Assembly: GCA_003118195.1 (NCBI GenBank)
Contig: BEXV01000310.1
Span: 113,152 to 177,151, forward strand
Source: Hemicentrotus pulcherrimus
Lineage: Eukaryota > Echinodermata > Echinoidea > Camarodonta > Strongylocentrotidae
DNA length: 64,000 nucleotides
Reading direction: 5' to 3'
In this document: piece after piece, positions 47,474 through 60,254 of the stretch
Layout: the number at the start of each line of letters is the position of its first letter
Numbering within the stretch: the first letter of the stretch is position 1
Position numbers and translations under genes: made by a program
Notes under the pieces: model-generated
The model's database searches: none
What the model was told of the DNA's origin: nothing
What the model saw: the letters and a program-made list of their open reading frames with translations, nothing else

Positions 47474-47487
47474 TTTAGGGTTAGGGT
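47474..47487 (+). repeat. Short telomere-like TTAGGG stretch
   Basis: TTTAGGGTTAGGGT with a few degenerate GATTAGG units on either side; only two perfect units. Confidence 0.6.
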
Positions 47488-47994
47488 GTGGTTAAGGCAG
47501 AATTAGGCCCTCTGAGTTACAAGTAGGATTAGGGTTATATTTATATTTGGGCATTCTGCAGTTGTTCTTAATTCACAAAATTCAGGTACATGTCAGATAT
47601 TTTGAGGGACGAGGGAGGATGAAAAACATAATGAAAGTGGTAATGAGTGGGTGAATATAGAGGACGACAGGATCGAGAAGATACAAGGAGAGGAGAGAAA
47701 GCTAATAACCACAGAAACACCAGCATGATGATACCACTGATCACCACCAATCATCACCACCAATCACCAACCCCAAGAGGGGTGCATTCGTGCCCTCCTG
47801 ATACCACTCATCTCACGCTCATCTCTCCCACCTTCCACCGATCCTCTCATTGCAGAGTGCAGTCACCTTGCCTAGCTAAGCTGGCCCCTTCCCACTCATT
47901 ATGTTTTATTTGCATGTTCAACATCAAAGTTGGTATCTGGAGACTCTAAGAACTGGGTCATCTAATGATATGATACACCAAGCCTACTCTCTCC

Positions 47995-48085
47995 TCTTTC
48001 TCTCTCTCTCTCTTTATCTCTCTCTCTCTCTCTCTCTCATTCTCTCTTTTCCCCTGCTCCCTCTCTCTTTATCTCCCTCCCTCCC
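47995..48085. repeat. CT-rich microsatellite tract
   Basis: Several runs of CT units with TT and CC interruptions; a similar tract lies at about 48294-48322. Confidence 0.92.
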
Positions 48086-50095
48086 CTTAGCCTGCAAGCT
48101 TTTACCACAATTCCTGAAGCCTTGAGCAAAGCCTAGATCTGCCATTCGCTGGCTGTGTCCCGAACAGCTAAAGTACAGAGCCTATGCAGTCTCACAGTGC
48201 AGACCATGTTACGCACAGCAGCTAACAATGGTTGTGCCTGCAATATACCCTCTCTCTCTCCCACACTCACTCCTCTCCCATACTTACTACTTCTCTCTTT
48301 CTCTCTCTCTCTCTCTCTTTCCCATATTCATTCCTTCTCTCTCCCGCTCTATCTATCTGTATTCCCCCTCGGCATGAGACAGGACCATGTTTGCTCGCTC
48401 CTGATTGATTAACTAGGACTGACTTTTACAGCTCTATACAACATTGAAGAGGACTTTAGTGACAGTCCCTCAGCTTTTGCATCAGGCTCGACTAATGAAC
48501 CTTACCAGATCAACCATGCACTATTCGCACTAAAAGCATCCCACAGGGCAACAGGGATAAATTTTTCATTCATATATCAAAAACGCATTCATTCAGGATA
48601 TATGCTTGTCAGTAGGAGTAATTGATACAAGAATACCTATTCATGGATTTGCCATTATACATGTAGCGAGCCATAAATGCAACAACAACAAAAAAGGAAA
48701 ACCAATGTAAAATGTACAGAGACTTCCTTTATTCAAACAAATAATGTACTTTATCTCTTGTACATTGTACTTTTATGCCATCGATTACAGAAATACATTT
48801 TAAGAGTGGATTTCTCAACCATCACACAATTTCTGATTGTACATTTCATAATTTCTCATCACATAATGGACATCTACTCGGCTTGATTAATCCCCTATCT
48901 ATACAAAACAAGTCTGTCTCTCTCCCTACCTCTCCCTCATTTTCTATTATAATATAAAATACCCATCTACCCCCCCCCCTCCCCCCTCCTTCTCCACAAG
49001 CAGCAGACCACAACATCCTGCCCATTCAGTCCCACAGATCTCTTCTCTTGTGCTCCTCTCAGATCGTATCAAATGTCCCATAATCGAGTGAACAACAACC
49101 CTTGCAGCGAAACAACGGGTGACAAAGCTCCCCTGAAGATGCACACCTAACCCACCAATAAATCCAAAGAACACCCCCTACCAAGGTTTGATTAATTAGG
49201 CAGGACAGTGAATAACCTCATTTTGCAGTTGTTGTTGTCACCTCAGTCCTTTCATTAAACTGATTCATCTCGATCATAGGACTTCCAATCCTCTATAACC
49301 CATAGAACGTTCCATCAGAAGCAGTTAAGAACATTAAGAGATATCAATCAAGGAATTGTCACCTGTCACCAGTTTCCGTTCTTGAATGTGATTAAGAGGA
49401 AATCAAATCTTTGTATATTCCCTTTTCAATTCAATTTGAACGAGGGCATGGAGAAACCAAACAAGTTTTTTGAATTCCATTTGGCTTTAATTTAGGCTTA
49501 TACAGGTACAGAAGATAAAGGTGTAAACAAAATGGTGGTAGGCGTATCAAAGCTTTGTCGTTTCCAGTTAATATGTCCATCAACATTTGAGATCAATCTT
49601 AAATAATAGCTAATGTTTTATACAAATGGTAAAAAATGCTAGGATATGATATGATCTCTAAGATATAAAATGATAGATGTCAAATATTACTTGGTTTTGG
49701 TAAGGAGTCTTAGGACATATTTATTACCTAGATGTTTGTGGGAAGATCTGAAAAGTAAATTTTAAAACACAACTCCTTCCCTGTTCATTTCAGTTGACAG
49801 GATCTCAAAAGCATTCATCACCAAAATTCAAAAGAAATATTCAGCACAGGACTATGAGAGCGGGACCAAATCATGAGCAATAATGATTTCATGAAATCAG
49901 CAATCCTAAAAACAAATCTAATATTAGAATTTCATACAATCAAGTTTTACAGCTTGCACCGGTCTGAGTGACATAGGATGGGTCCCAAAGATATTCTAGG
50001 CATGTTCCATAACGATGAAGAGATATGGAGATTGTTTATGACTGAGGTATAAAGTCGAGTCAGTTAATGACCTGGTTGCATGGAGCACTCAGCGT

Positions 50096-50567
50096 GTCCA
50101 CACACAAAACAATTTATCGCGAAACTCTATAAAGAATCATCGTATAAATGTCAGAGTGTCCACACACAAGAAACGTCGTCTAACTAATCATCATTTAAAT
50201 TCCAGATGTCCACACACAGAAGAAAGTAATCCTGAAACTCTACAGCGAAATGTCCTGCGGGTATGAAATAGAAGCGGAGATGACAGGTCAGGTCTCCTTT
50301 CGCACGAGGTCACGTTAAGCCCCGCCCAGTTACTTACACTAGTTAGACTAGTTCCGTCCACACACAACATTTTCGTGATTAGGCGTGATTCTTTATTGAG
50401 TTTCAGTTCGAAACGATGCCCAAACATGCGTTTCGTTAGACTAGTTTCGTTATACGACGTATCGTTAGTGAGCGTCCACACCTACATATTACATCGTAAA
50501 ACTATTGAGAAACGGTATCGCTATCGCGAAACGGTATAGCTAATCACGAAAAATGTTGTGTGTGGAC
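50096..50567. mobile_element. MITE cluster with GTCCACACACA ends
   Basis: GTCCACACACA occurs at 50096, 50158, 50208 and 50356 (GTCCACACCTA at 50474), and its reverse complement TGTGTGTGGAC closes the cluster at 50567. The right part, 50356-50567 (212 bp), is a near-complete element: left end GTCCACACACAACATTTTCG then TGATTAG, right end reverse complemented GTCCACACACAACATTTTTC then GTGATTAG, about 27 bp with one indel. The left part seems to be made of stacked partial copies. No coding capacity; CG-rich words such as ATCGCGAAAC recur. Confidence 0.85.
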
Positions 50568-50745
50568 AGGGGGACTGATAGGCTATTGGGTGATGGAGGG
50601 GGATGAACAAAAATCTCTGGTATTCTTTTCAGATCTCCCAGCTTTGCTCGGAGGCAGCTGCGGAACAGTATTTCATGATTTTGAAAGTGTGCCGCATAAT
50701 AGGCATGTTTACATTCACAGATCCATCCTTGTGTTTCCTCCACAG

Positions 50746-50982
50746 TATCACAATGATTAATCCTCATGTTGCTGCAAACCCCGAAGCCATTGAATTATAT
50801 TTCTGCCATGTGCTTGAAGAGTTTAATGCACTAACAGTTCTATGTACCTCCTTATTGGAGCCCTCTACAGAATATTTCATTGACAAAGCAGTGCATAGTT
50901 TTACCCTTCTCCAAACCAACTATGAGTCATACTTTGAAGTTTTATTTCTCCAACAGCAAATATTAAAGGTTAAACAGAAGTG
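50746..50982 (+). CDS. Possible internal exon, unknown protein
   Basis: I do not recognise the product. A strong acceptor (GTGTTTCCTCCACAG, ending 50745) and a donor GTATGT at 50983 bound 237 bp (79 x 3) with the frame open throughout, entering and leaving in phase 2. The translation starts ITMINPHVAANPEAIELYFC, continues HVLEEFNALTVLCTSLLEPS and ends FLQQQILKVKQK: balanced composition and amphipathic-helix spacing rather than low complexity. The frame also stays open upstream to about 50603, including a SQLCSEAAAEQYFMILKVCR stretch after a possible acceptor (TTCTTTTCAG), so a second exon or a longer pseudogene is possible. It lies 180 bp from a MITE cluster. A chance frame cannot be excluded. 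Confidence 0.35.
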
Positions 50983-52949
50983 GTATGTATATATTTAGCG
51001 TGACCCAAGTTCAATTTGTGTTTCAACATGACTGTAACTAGATTTTAATATGAAATACAGGTCATGTAAATGTCTTTGTCTTTTTTCCTAGTTAAATTGC
51101 TCTTGAATGTAACAAAAAGCATTACTTATTTGATTGATATACACCCTTTCCCCGCTCTACATGTCATTTAGCCTTTCAAGCGCTTTCTCCCGCTGAATTT
51201 CAACCCCTTCTACAAATGCATCCTATTCCCAATGGAAGGCTCAAATAACAGTCTAAAGCAATTTCCCCTAAACTGTTCAACACATCCCATCTCACTTATT
51301 CGGTCCTCTTACAACACTCTGGGAGCACGCACAAGCGGCTATCACTGTCACACGCCCCGGCCCATAAAGTGTAAACTCTCTTCACACTCCACCCAGCACA
51401 AAGGTATCTAGAGGATATCGGCTCAAATCCCTCATGATCAACTCCTGCAATCCTACAGCTCCATCTCTCCGTAATTTGCCCATCGCATCTCGTTTCGCCC
51501 CACCTGGCCACATTTTCGATAAAAGCCCACCTCAACATTCACACCCTGAACCTCGTTAACTCCTTCTCTTAATCGTGCCCCGACCGCACATCCGTCACAT
51601 GACAGCATCAAACATCCAGATGATACATTTTGGAAGTGCTCCCCTGGCAGTTCGGAGCAATTTCATGGAGGCTTTTGTTACACTTGTTTGGTCAGATCCA
51701 TGACTCAGCCCCTTGGCCCTCCACCTACTTGAGATCTGCCCTCCATTTCATACCAAAAACCTTCTAAAAGCTGTCAGTGTTAGTCATACACTTGACGAAA
51801 ATCCCAAACATCCAACATCAAGGCCTAGCTTGTCAGGTTCTTTCAGAACATGAGATGAGGGTGTCTACAAAGGATTCACTGAATGACAAGGAAGTTTGTA
51901 AGATGACAAGGATAAGTAGGTTGACGTGACAAGACTTGCAAAAGAAGGAGCATAAGGGCAATTTGCTGAACTAAACAGAAAGATTATGAGGATGGGGAAC
52001 ATTTTCCAATGTCACCTAATCATAAAAAAATTCATCTTCATCTTGTATACAGCATTTACAACCATCCATTTTAATGACAGTTTGAGAGAACACCTTTACA
52101 AAATGTAAACATTGTGCTACTGAAGCTTTTGACAAGGGCATGTTACAATATGCCTACCGGTAGACCTTCAAGGCTTTTGCAAAATTTCCACTTTCCTTCA
52201 AAACACAGTATAAACCATCAACCACTCCCTCTATAAACAAGCACATAAAATGCACATTCTAATAAATCAAGTCCGATCCAATTAAGGCAAAAATAGCAAA
52301 AGTGCTCCGTCCTTAACGAAGACGGCATAAAGTTCATTTAGAGGAATCTTCCTCTTCATACACGACATGGCTAAACCAAGCTAGACATGACGGGTCTGGC
52401 TTGGTGTACTTCTACTCCCCGAGAGCGGTTCCAGGAGCATGGGGGAAATTGTTACAAATGACAGAGCAAGTATGAGACCTTTTACGGGCTCTTAAGCTCG
52501 CATCAGCATAATGAAAATCTAATGAAATTTCTGCATGCCTCATATCTTTGACGTCACCTGGGAAAGCCGTCGTTTAACCCTCCCAGCGCCGCTCTCGCAA
52601 CATCCTGCATCCATGCCTACTCTAACACTGAAAGTTCAAAGCGTACAGCATGCGATTGGGTTAATACCTTGCAACAGGAGTCTGGGATGGGAGTTGATTT
52701 TTTCGCGGCATCGGAGAAGCGCCATTTCAGAGAGATGGGACTGATTGCTGTTTGGGATGGATGGATTAGGCAGTAATTGATTAAGTGCACATTGTTTAGG
52801 GTCTTTTGTATACATGGACACCCAGTATGTACTATCCATGAATGATGCATAGACAAATATTATCAATCCATGGCAACATTATCCAGGAACCAAGTATAGA
52901 TCAACGTTATATGAACAGCAAAGGAGGATTTTTAAAACTGGACTAAAAT

Positions 52950-53165
52950 TATTTTTTTTCCACACATATTTAAAGAGCTATGACCTGTGACCTACATACT
53001 CAGAAATCAAACATAGGCTGTATCTTGATGCCACGTACCTTCATATCAAATTTCATTAAAATTTGTCAAACATTACTAAAGTTATCAAATGGAAACCAGA
53101 TTTTGTAGGGACGGAAGGACAGACGGCAGCATTACTATATCCCCTCTAACAGCGAGGGGGTTAAT
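52950..53165 (+). repeat. Dispersed repeat ending in a G/C-rich hairpin
   Basis: Contains CCTTCATATCAAATTTCATT, AAAATTTGTCAAACATTACT and AAAGTTATCAAATGGAAACC, then GGGACGGAAGGACAGACGG, ATTACTATATCCCCTC and GAGGGGGTTAATAA. The last part forms a hairpin (CCCCTC at 53141 with GAGGGG at 53154). From memory, this arrangement matches a repeat common in marine invertebrate genomes. No TIRs were defined. Confidence 0.6.
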
Positions 53166-56100
53166 AATAGACAAAGTGAAAACTCACTAACAGCATTAAA
53201 ATTTTCAATCAATTTAGCCTTATGATTGAGATAAAACAAACAAGTCTTTAATATCAAATCTTGTCCTAAATTGAAAAATAAGTGACTTTCATTTCCATTA
53301 CCATCAGAATTTGGCATAAAATGAACAACAAAATCTTGACATTAAAAAAAACCCTGAATTTTGGAACCAACTTTGAGAATTACTGTTACTTGAGATAAAA
53401 CAGGAGTCAGACGTGAAAATGGTAAGGGTCAATTTCGCTGCTGTTTCAGAGGCAATTATTGTTATTCCACTTGTTAATCACAAAGGAGAAATATTTTGAA
53501 ATACAAGATCGATTCCAATCACACTTTGCCTGCCTCCCGGCGTTTGAATCTCTACTGAATATAGCCTTCCTGGATAAAGAGAATTTGATCTTCCGAAAAA
53601 GGGTTATTACAAAATTCATTCTAAGTTGCGATTTGGGGGATCAATTGTCAACAAAGAAAGTTATAAGGTACGTTTCAGATGCAGTTTTGATGTAAAGATT
53701 GAAAATCACAGTATTGATGAAATTTAAGATTCAGGATAAAAATGAAGATGGAAAGATTTTAGATTCAGAATATCAAATGCAATACCCAATAAATGTACTC
53801 TTGAACATGGGACATGGTTCCATACATAAGAAACAGTTTTAAAAGGAGTTGCGATACTAACAAATTATGCTATCCCGTTTCATTCTCCTTCATCTATTCC
53901 ACCTAGGGTTATTTATGGACCATTTCTCTGCCATTCTTTCCCAGTTCCTTTGAAGTTTTGCCCCCTTTCCTGTTTTTCTCTCCCCGACACGACTGACACA
54001 GCAAAGCACAATTCACTTATTAGAGGTAATCTTAAAATCTCACCTACCGGCTATTGTGATTGGGGAAGAAATCTTGCAAGTGTTTTCTCTACAACCTCAC
54101 ACCTTCAAACTATCAAGACTTTAATTTTTTAAATCAAGCAGAATACATCAAAAGGAAATCTTGAGATATACTTAAAATGTATGGACTAATGAAAGATTGT
54201 AAATCTCATAATTGCATTTGCTTTCATAAGGAGGAATAACAAAACCTTTCAAAATGAATTTCACTAGCTATGGTATACACAATGAATAGGACCTCCCTCT
54301 ATACTATACACATGACTATCTTCTTTTTCCTTTTTATTTTTTCCACTGAAGTTGAACTTCAAAGTTAGTTTCATCAGAAAGAAAACGATAATCACTTGGT
54401 GGTTTTTTCAGTGATGACTGTTTTTCTTCCAGGCAGAGTGAGTCGCTCATGAAAATTCAGATAAACACCTACATCCTAGGAGGGTGGATACAGTTAAAGA
54501 AATATAACAGAGGAAAAGGATAAAACTCCTCCATAAACAGGCCACCAGCAATATTCTTTTTCCTTCCTTGCTTAATCAATATGCGAGCATGCAGGAGCCG
54601 ATGGCAACACATGCCGAGGAGAGCGACAGGGTGGCGTAAGATCGCAAAGGGAAAGATAAACAGGATGAATTTACTGGCTCCTGCCTTTGCACTTTTTCAC
54701 CACACTTTTCGGAACAAGCGCATGATAAATAAACCTAATTGTATTTTAATTTCTTGATGCTTTCCTCCTTTGATTCAACCACTTTTTTTTCCTTCTGCTT
54801 AACACTTGATCTGCCTCAGCTTTGGGCTGTTTTCATTTACTCAACTTTCTCTATAAGAAGGCATGTAAAATTAAAAAACAGAAGTTTGAATATTAGATTA
54901 TGGTCGAGGGCACACACATTTCCCCTCCGCCACAGACTGGAGACCTGTCCACAGTATTTTCCAAGCATACATCGCAGCCCCCCTGGGGACAGAGAATAAG
55001 AATATACCTGAGACAGTGCACAGAGAGGCGCTAGAATACTCGTGCAAAGGCACGGAAACGAAAAGGTCACAAAAATAATGATGGTTAGACTTGCAAGGTA
55101 GCGAACTGAGACAAGCTACTGTAAACGCACTAGAGGGCTTTTGAATATGTGCATCTTCAGTACCGACTACCAGCACCAAAATATTCCGCTAGATTTCAAA
55201 GCAATTAACGTCTTGGGCTTGTTTGAAGTGAAAATAAGATGCCTTCCGCAAAAGGGAATTGCTAATGTGGGCGCGTAAACAGGCCCATGCCATTGTTGAC
55301 GAAGAATGAGCTAGTCAAACATTGGAGGCTTATATCAGTATTAGATCTTAATCGAATACAAAGGTGGTGAAAGCCACAATTTCAACACTATTATGAGGTA
55401 GCAGTGTTACTGATTGGCCTGATAAAAACATGGAAATGGATATATGGTGACATGTCCAACTACATCAAATGATGTGAGCCTAGCTGCAAGGGCAATAATT
55501 GGTGTGTTTTCTCAAAGATGCTATAGTACAAGCAAATTGTATTTGCTATTCCCTAATGAGACAGGACTGGCCAATTATTCATACAGAGAGAAAAGCTTGC
55601 TTTTCATAAGCAGAAAATCGATGGCTATCAAACTTTGACAATCATCTACCAAGCAAAAATGGTATTAAGTCATAGCTCTCGAAGAAAATTGATGTGTTTG
55701 AATCGTTTAGCCTATCTGCTTATTAAAAACCACAGCCCAAACAAGTTTATTCCATTCCCAGAGACAGAATTCAAATAGAATATTCACTGATTCAATTTGG
55801 ACATTGGAATAGTGCTGATGTGTGACAATTCACATTGGGATTGAATATTTCCACGAGAATTAGATCTTGTGTCTATCATTGAACATCTCCCCTGGTTCCT
55901 CATTCCCAGCATGCACCGCAGGAGTCCTTCCTAGGTCAACAACAAGGTCATCAGATGATCTCCTGTGACATCACAGACTGAGAACAACAGATAAATGGTG
56001 AACGTCACATTCAATTGGAAGGCAAGGACGAGATAGTCGGGGTTGTGAGTAATGAGAAACAAATTGAACGAATCCATCGGAATGCCACAAATCAAGTTGC

Positions 56101-56467
56101 AAAAAACATGGTTTCTGTCAAAACAGATCATATTCTGCAATGATTTTGTATAAATATCACATTCATGATAAATCAGAAGATATTCAACTCATGGAGCAGG
56201 GGAAAACAGGAATGTGTAATAAAGTACATGAATGAATTAATGTGCATATGCAGCAAATCAAATGAGTAAACCTTGGGTTGGGCAAAAAAATCTTCCCATT
56301 CAGATTGCCTTCGATATAGTGGATATAAAGCTTCATATTCATAAGCTAAATCACTATAAATCGCTATCACTTTCACTATTCATAATGGCCAAAGCAGTGT
56401 CTATATTTGGAACAAGTATGTATGTAATTTTATCGACAAACAACAACACCCATTTCTCAGTCACCTC

Positions 56468-56588
56468 GATCAGACCATGTTCTCCTCAAATGCACCCTGT
56501 ACAAGAAGAATCTCTCGTTTGACACCTCTACAGAATCAGACACCTCTACCGATCAGGCCATGTTCTCCTCCAATGCCCCCCTGGTAGC
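56468..56588. repeat. Direct repeat, period 83 bp
   Basis: GATCAGACCATGTTCTCCTC then AAATGCACCCTG at 56468 recurs as GATCAGGCCATGTTCTCCTC then CAATGCCCCCCTG at 56551. Confidence 0.85.
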
Positions 56589-57274
56589 ACCGGCAGCATC
56601 CTCTCACCTGGTCATAGGCCCATGAAGTACATCCCAGCCTACCAGCGGAGGCACGGGGAGAGATGGGGAGACCTAGGAAGTTGTGTAATTACACCTTGGA
56701 CGCATCACCTGTCCTCTCCTGCTGGCATGGGTACAGGTGCATTGTAATTTGGAAAGCAAAAACTTCCGCTTTAACCGCTCAATTGGGACGAAGAAAGACA
56801 TCTCTCATTTCTTGATATTTGAATGGAGAGGGGTTAATTTGATTGACCATTCTCATTCACAAGCTAAACATCTTATTCATTTAGGTACTACAAACAGGGT
56901 TATTTATGCTAATGGATTTTTTAAACCAAGTATTTCAGGAGCTCTTGGCTTGCATAGGTTTATAAAGTGAAATATAGAAAATATATCTTATGAATTTCAC
57001 TGAGTGAAATCACCAAAGGTAACTGTAGAAATTTGAAGTTCGGAATAAACGGTTTGATTTTTCAAATGTATTAAATTGAAAGATGAATAGCAGATGGTAT
57101 TTTTCAGAGTATTTAAGAAGGTTGGAAACTTGAAATTATTTTTTAGACCAGTTTAAACCTATGGTATGAAAGAATTAGTGCTGTAAATTAAATAATCACA
57201 AATGATACAGGCAGAAGTGGCTTTGTAAGTTCCCTAAACTGAAAAGTCTAGATTGGGGGTTGGACGGTGGGGTT

Positions 57275-57307
57275 GGGGGGNNNNNNNNNNNNNNNNNNNN
57301 NNNNNNN
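57275..57307. other. Short assembly gap after a poly-G run
   Basis: N from 57281 to 57307 (27 bases), entered through GGTTGGGGGG. Confidence 0.97.
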
Positions 57308-58249
57308 AACTGTTCTTCTTTCACACTGATCATGTCTGCAGAAGCCATTAGAAATATTTGAGCAGCAAAAATAACAAAAATGAAGCCATTGACCCGTTGT
57401 TTGATTGACAGTTCAATATGATAACAGAGGCATGATAAGTGGGATGGAAAATTTGGTAGGTTGATCTGAAACTGAGGGGGCAGGGATGTTTTGTTTGGTC
57501 ATGGGACTTATCACCCATTCAATATCCATCTTTTTTGTGATACTATCCAGTGGATCAGGCCCCTATTATAATTAGAGTTGAAATTTGGAAGTTCAATTCC
57601 AGAGAATCACTCCTATAATTACGATTTTGTACCACTGCAGTATGATATCACTTTTCTATTTATTCTGTTTAATTTCAAGAAAATACAAAATAGATCTCAT
57701 GCAAATCAAAAGACGATTGGCATGATCTCTCTGTGCAAGAGAACTCATTTCGCCCGCTGCATCATTATGTGCGTTTTTGTGAGTGTGCAACCCTAGCCCA
57801 TCAGGCCTGCAGACTCCAGGAAAAATAATCTTTGGTAAAATAACACCACATGGAACTAGTCAACTTGAATTATACAGCATGAGGTTTTTGCTGGTTCAAA
57901 GATTCTAACACTGAAATGCCCAGGGTGGGATTTAGGTGTGACAGTTGCTTGAACCTTCTCCTCCCAATGGGTAGCTTCTTGAGCATACAATCGACTGGGA
58001 TTCGGTTGCCAGGAGAATTCATAGGACATGTGTTTCAAGAACCCACTTGATGTATTAAGGTGCAACACGATACTCTGAAAAGTTGCTAAAATATTCAGCA
58101 GGATTGGAAAAGAAAGATAATGGAATAATAAAGAGAGAAAAATAAGGTGCTCAATGAAAACTTAATTCATAGATAGTTGGAAAAAGAAAAGAGGGTATTT
58201 TGATGGCTGCTTACAAGAAGGCGGTAGGAGCTATGCCTTGCGGATGGAG

Positions 58250-58616
58250 TTAAAGGTAAAGACCAGTATTGGAAACACCCCAATTTCAAAAAATGAAATG
58301 GAAGCTCTCATTACCAATCATGTGAAAGAATATGTTTTGACTAATACATGATGATACAAAATTTGCCGGGAGACTGCCTATTAATTCATATATTTGGTAA
58401 ATTTGTTTTTCTCATGGTCTGTGAGAGATATAGGGTAGTCCCATATGCATCTTTCTGTGTATAGTGCTGGAAAACTTACGAAGAATGGGCCAAATTTCTT
58501 ATCATTTTGATGATTCCAGAACCTCGCAGATGCTAGATGATCAACCTTTTCTGATCAATTCCACAACGTTTCTTTCACAATGCAATCGCATGACCATAAC
58601 TGGTTTTTACCTTTAA
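58250..58616. mobile_element. TTAA-flanked MITE, copy B
   Basis: Left border TTAA (58250-58253) then AGGTAAAGACCAGTATTGG; right border, reverse complemented, TTAA (58613-58616) then AGGTAAAAACCAGTTATGG. It encloses 359 bp, against 358 bp in the copy at 26.1 kb, and shares AATGAAATGGAAGCTCT and CATGTGAAAGAATATGTTTT with it. Its own inverted ends match better than those of copy A, so it may be younger. Confidence 0.88.
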
Positions 58617-60254
58617 CAGCCTTCAGGGGAGCAGCCAATGATTTCTGATGGAGTGATAGGTGTAGTGAGAGAATATGAATGATGAGAGAGGGATAGAAAG
58701 GAAAAGAGAAAGATAAGTGAGAAAGAAGAGAGGCAAAGGAGATAGGCAAGGGAGAGATGTAGAAGGGAAATGAATAAGATGAATAAATGGGATCGAGTCT
58801 GCATGTAGACAGAGATCTATGGAGCATGAATGAATATACAATTTACCTTTTCACTCTTTCCATCTCTCTCCTTATCTTTTTCTTTTTCTTTCTATCCCTC
58901 TCATCATTCACATTCTTTCACTTTACATATCAATCCATCATAATTGAAAGATAAGGAGACAGACAAAGAAAGCAATTGACAAACGCAGCTGCATTTTACT
59001 CACAAGACATCTTAAACTAACAAATAACATACAAAATGAAACAAGTAAAAAAAAAATTATAAGAAAATAAAAAGTCTAATGGATACTTGAAAAGTGGGGG
59101 GAAAACCTGGAAGTCAAACTTGGAAGTCAAACCGGGTATTTAAAAGCTCTAAGTAAATATGCTAAGTGCCATAACGAGGATGGCTCGTAAGTAGAACTAA
59201 AGTTCAATGCAGAAGCTGCAATTTTAGGGTCCCCCGGTGATTTATTGCAGCGCAATTTATCACGGAATCCTGACGGTTAAAAAACGAAAGGAACGGTTAC
59301 AGACAAATTAGACGCCTCTTGAAAGCTGATAGGCTGGAAGCTTGATAAGACTCATGGGACCATTTCAAATGGAGGATGGTGAAGATTGTCGTCAGTATAG
59401 CAGACGTTCTTTTCCTTCATCTATGATCGTAAATCTCAGAAATACCATCTTTACTTGAAAAGGGCATGAAATGGTGTATTTTCAATTTCAATTCAGTTTT
59501 TAATAATGTAACCATAGCTCTGTATCAATGTTATTTGAGAAATACACTTCTACTAAATTGGTATTTTGATCTGTTTCATGACAGTATGAGAGAAAGAAAA
59601 ACAATTCAACTGAATTCCTTTTCTTTATTATAATTATATCTGAAAAATAATGATTTGGCAAATAAAAAGTGATTCAAGTTGATATAAACATATAAAAAAC
59701 ATATAAATTTTTGTTTGTTTACAATTCCATAATCGTCTTGATTAAAATAAAGCAACATTCCCCCCCCCCAAAAAAAAAAATGTCCATCAGATTCATGACA
59801 ATCTAAAATTCATTTTCTTATAAAAGCACATATGGGTTTCATGTACGGGCATGCTCCAGACCTTGCATACATATTCAAGCATTCAATCACATTACATGGC
59901 ATACAACTTTGCAGGTAAATGCATTTCCCTGTGCTTTCTTTAGGTGACATCCACACTTGGGTGATGTCACTTCATGTCGCTTTTATCTACATGGTGCATG
60001 TCTAGAAAGTACTTGAGAATTTGTCCGATGCTTTAATAGTGAACGCAGCAGTATGGCATGCTCGACTTGTATGTGCCTCTCCATAGGATTTATTCATGGG
60101 CCATGTTGTTCCCAGACTGTGTATTTTGGTAGACGTGCTGATGCGGGGAGGGTTTACAATAACATCCCTGGCCGTTCAAGAGGCTCGGTTTTGCACTCTC
60201 TGGGTCTACCTCAGATTTAGCACGCCTCACAGCTCATCAGCAGTAGATTGGGTA

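Larger units (their letters stand above)
45280..57280. other. Region upstream of Ig1 exon, part 2
   Basis: Contains a degenerate tandem array (45.6-46.8 kb), CT microsatellites, a MITE cluster at 50.1-50.57 kb, one possible plus-strand exon at 50746-50982 and a dispersed repeat near 53 kb. Outside these (48.5-50.0, 51.1-52.9 and 53.2-57.2 kb) I see no gene or repeat I can name. Confidence 0.8.

Noticed and set aside
47474..47487. Interstitial telomere array
   Set aside because: Only two perfect TTAGGG units; too short to indicate a chromosome fusion or telomere.
47600..47726. Minus-strand signal-peptide-like start MLVFLWLLAFSPLLVSS as LAR first exon
   Set aside because: No consensus GT donor in phase 1 follows, as required to join the Ig1 exon, and the region is low complexity.
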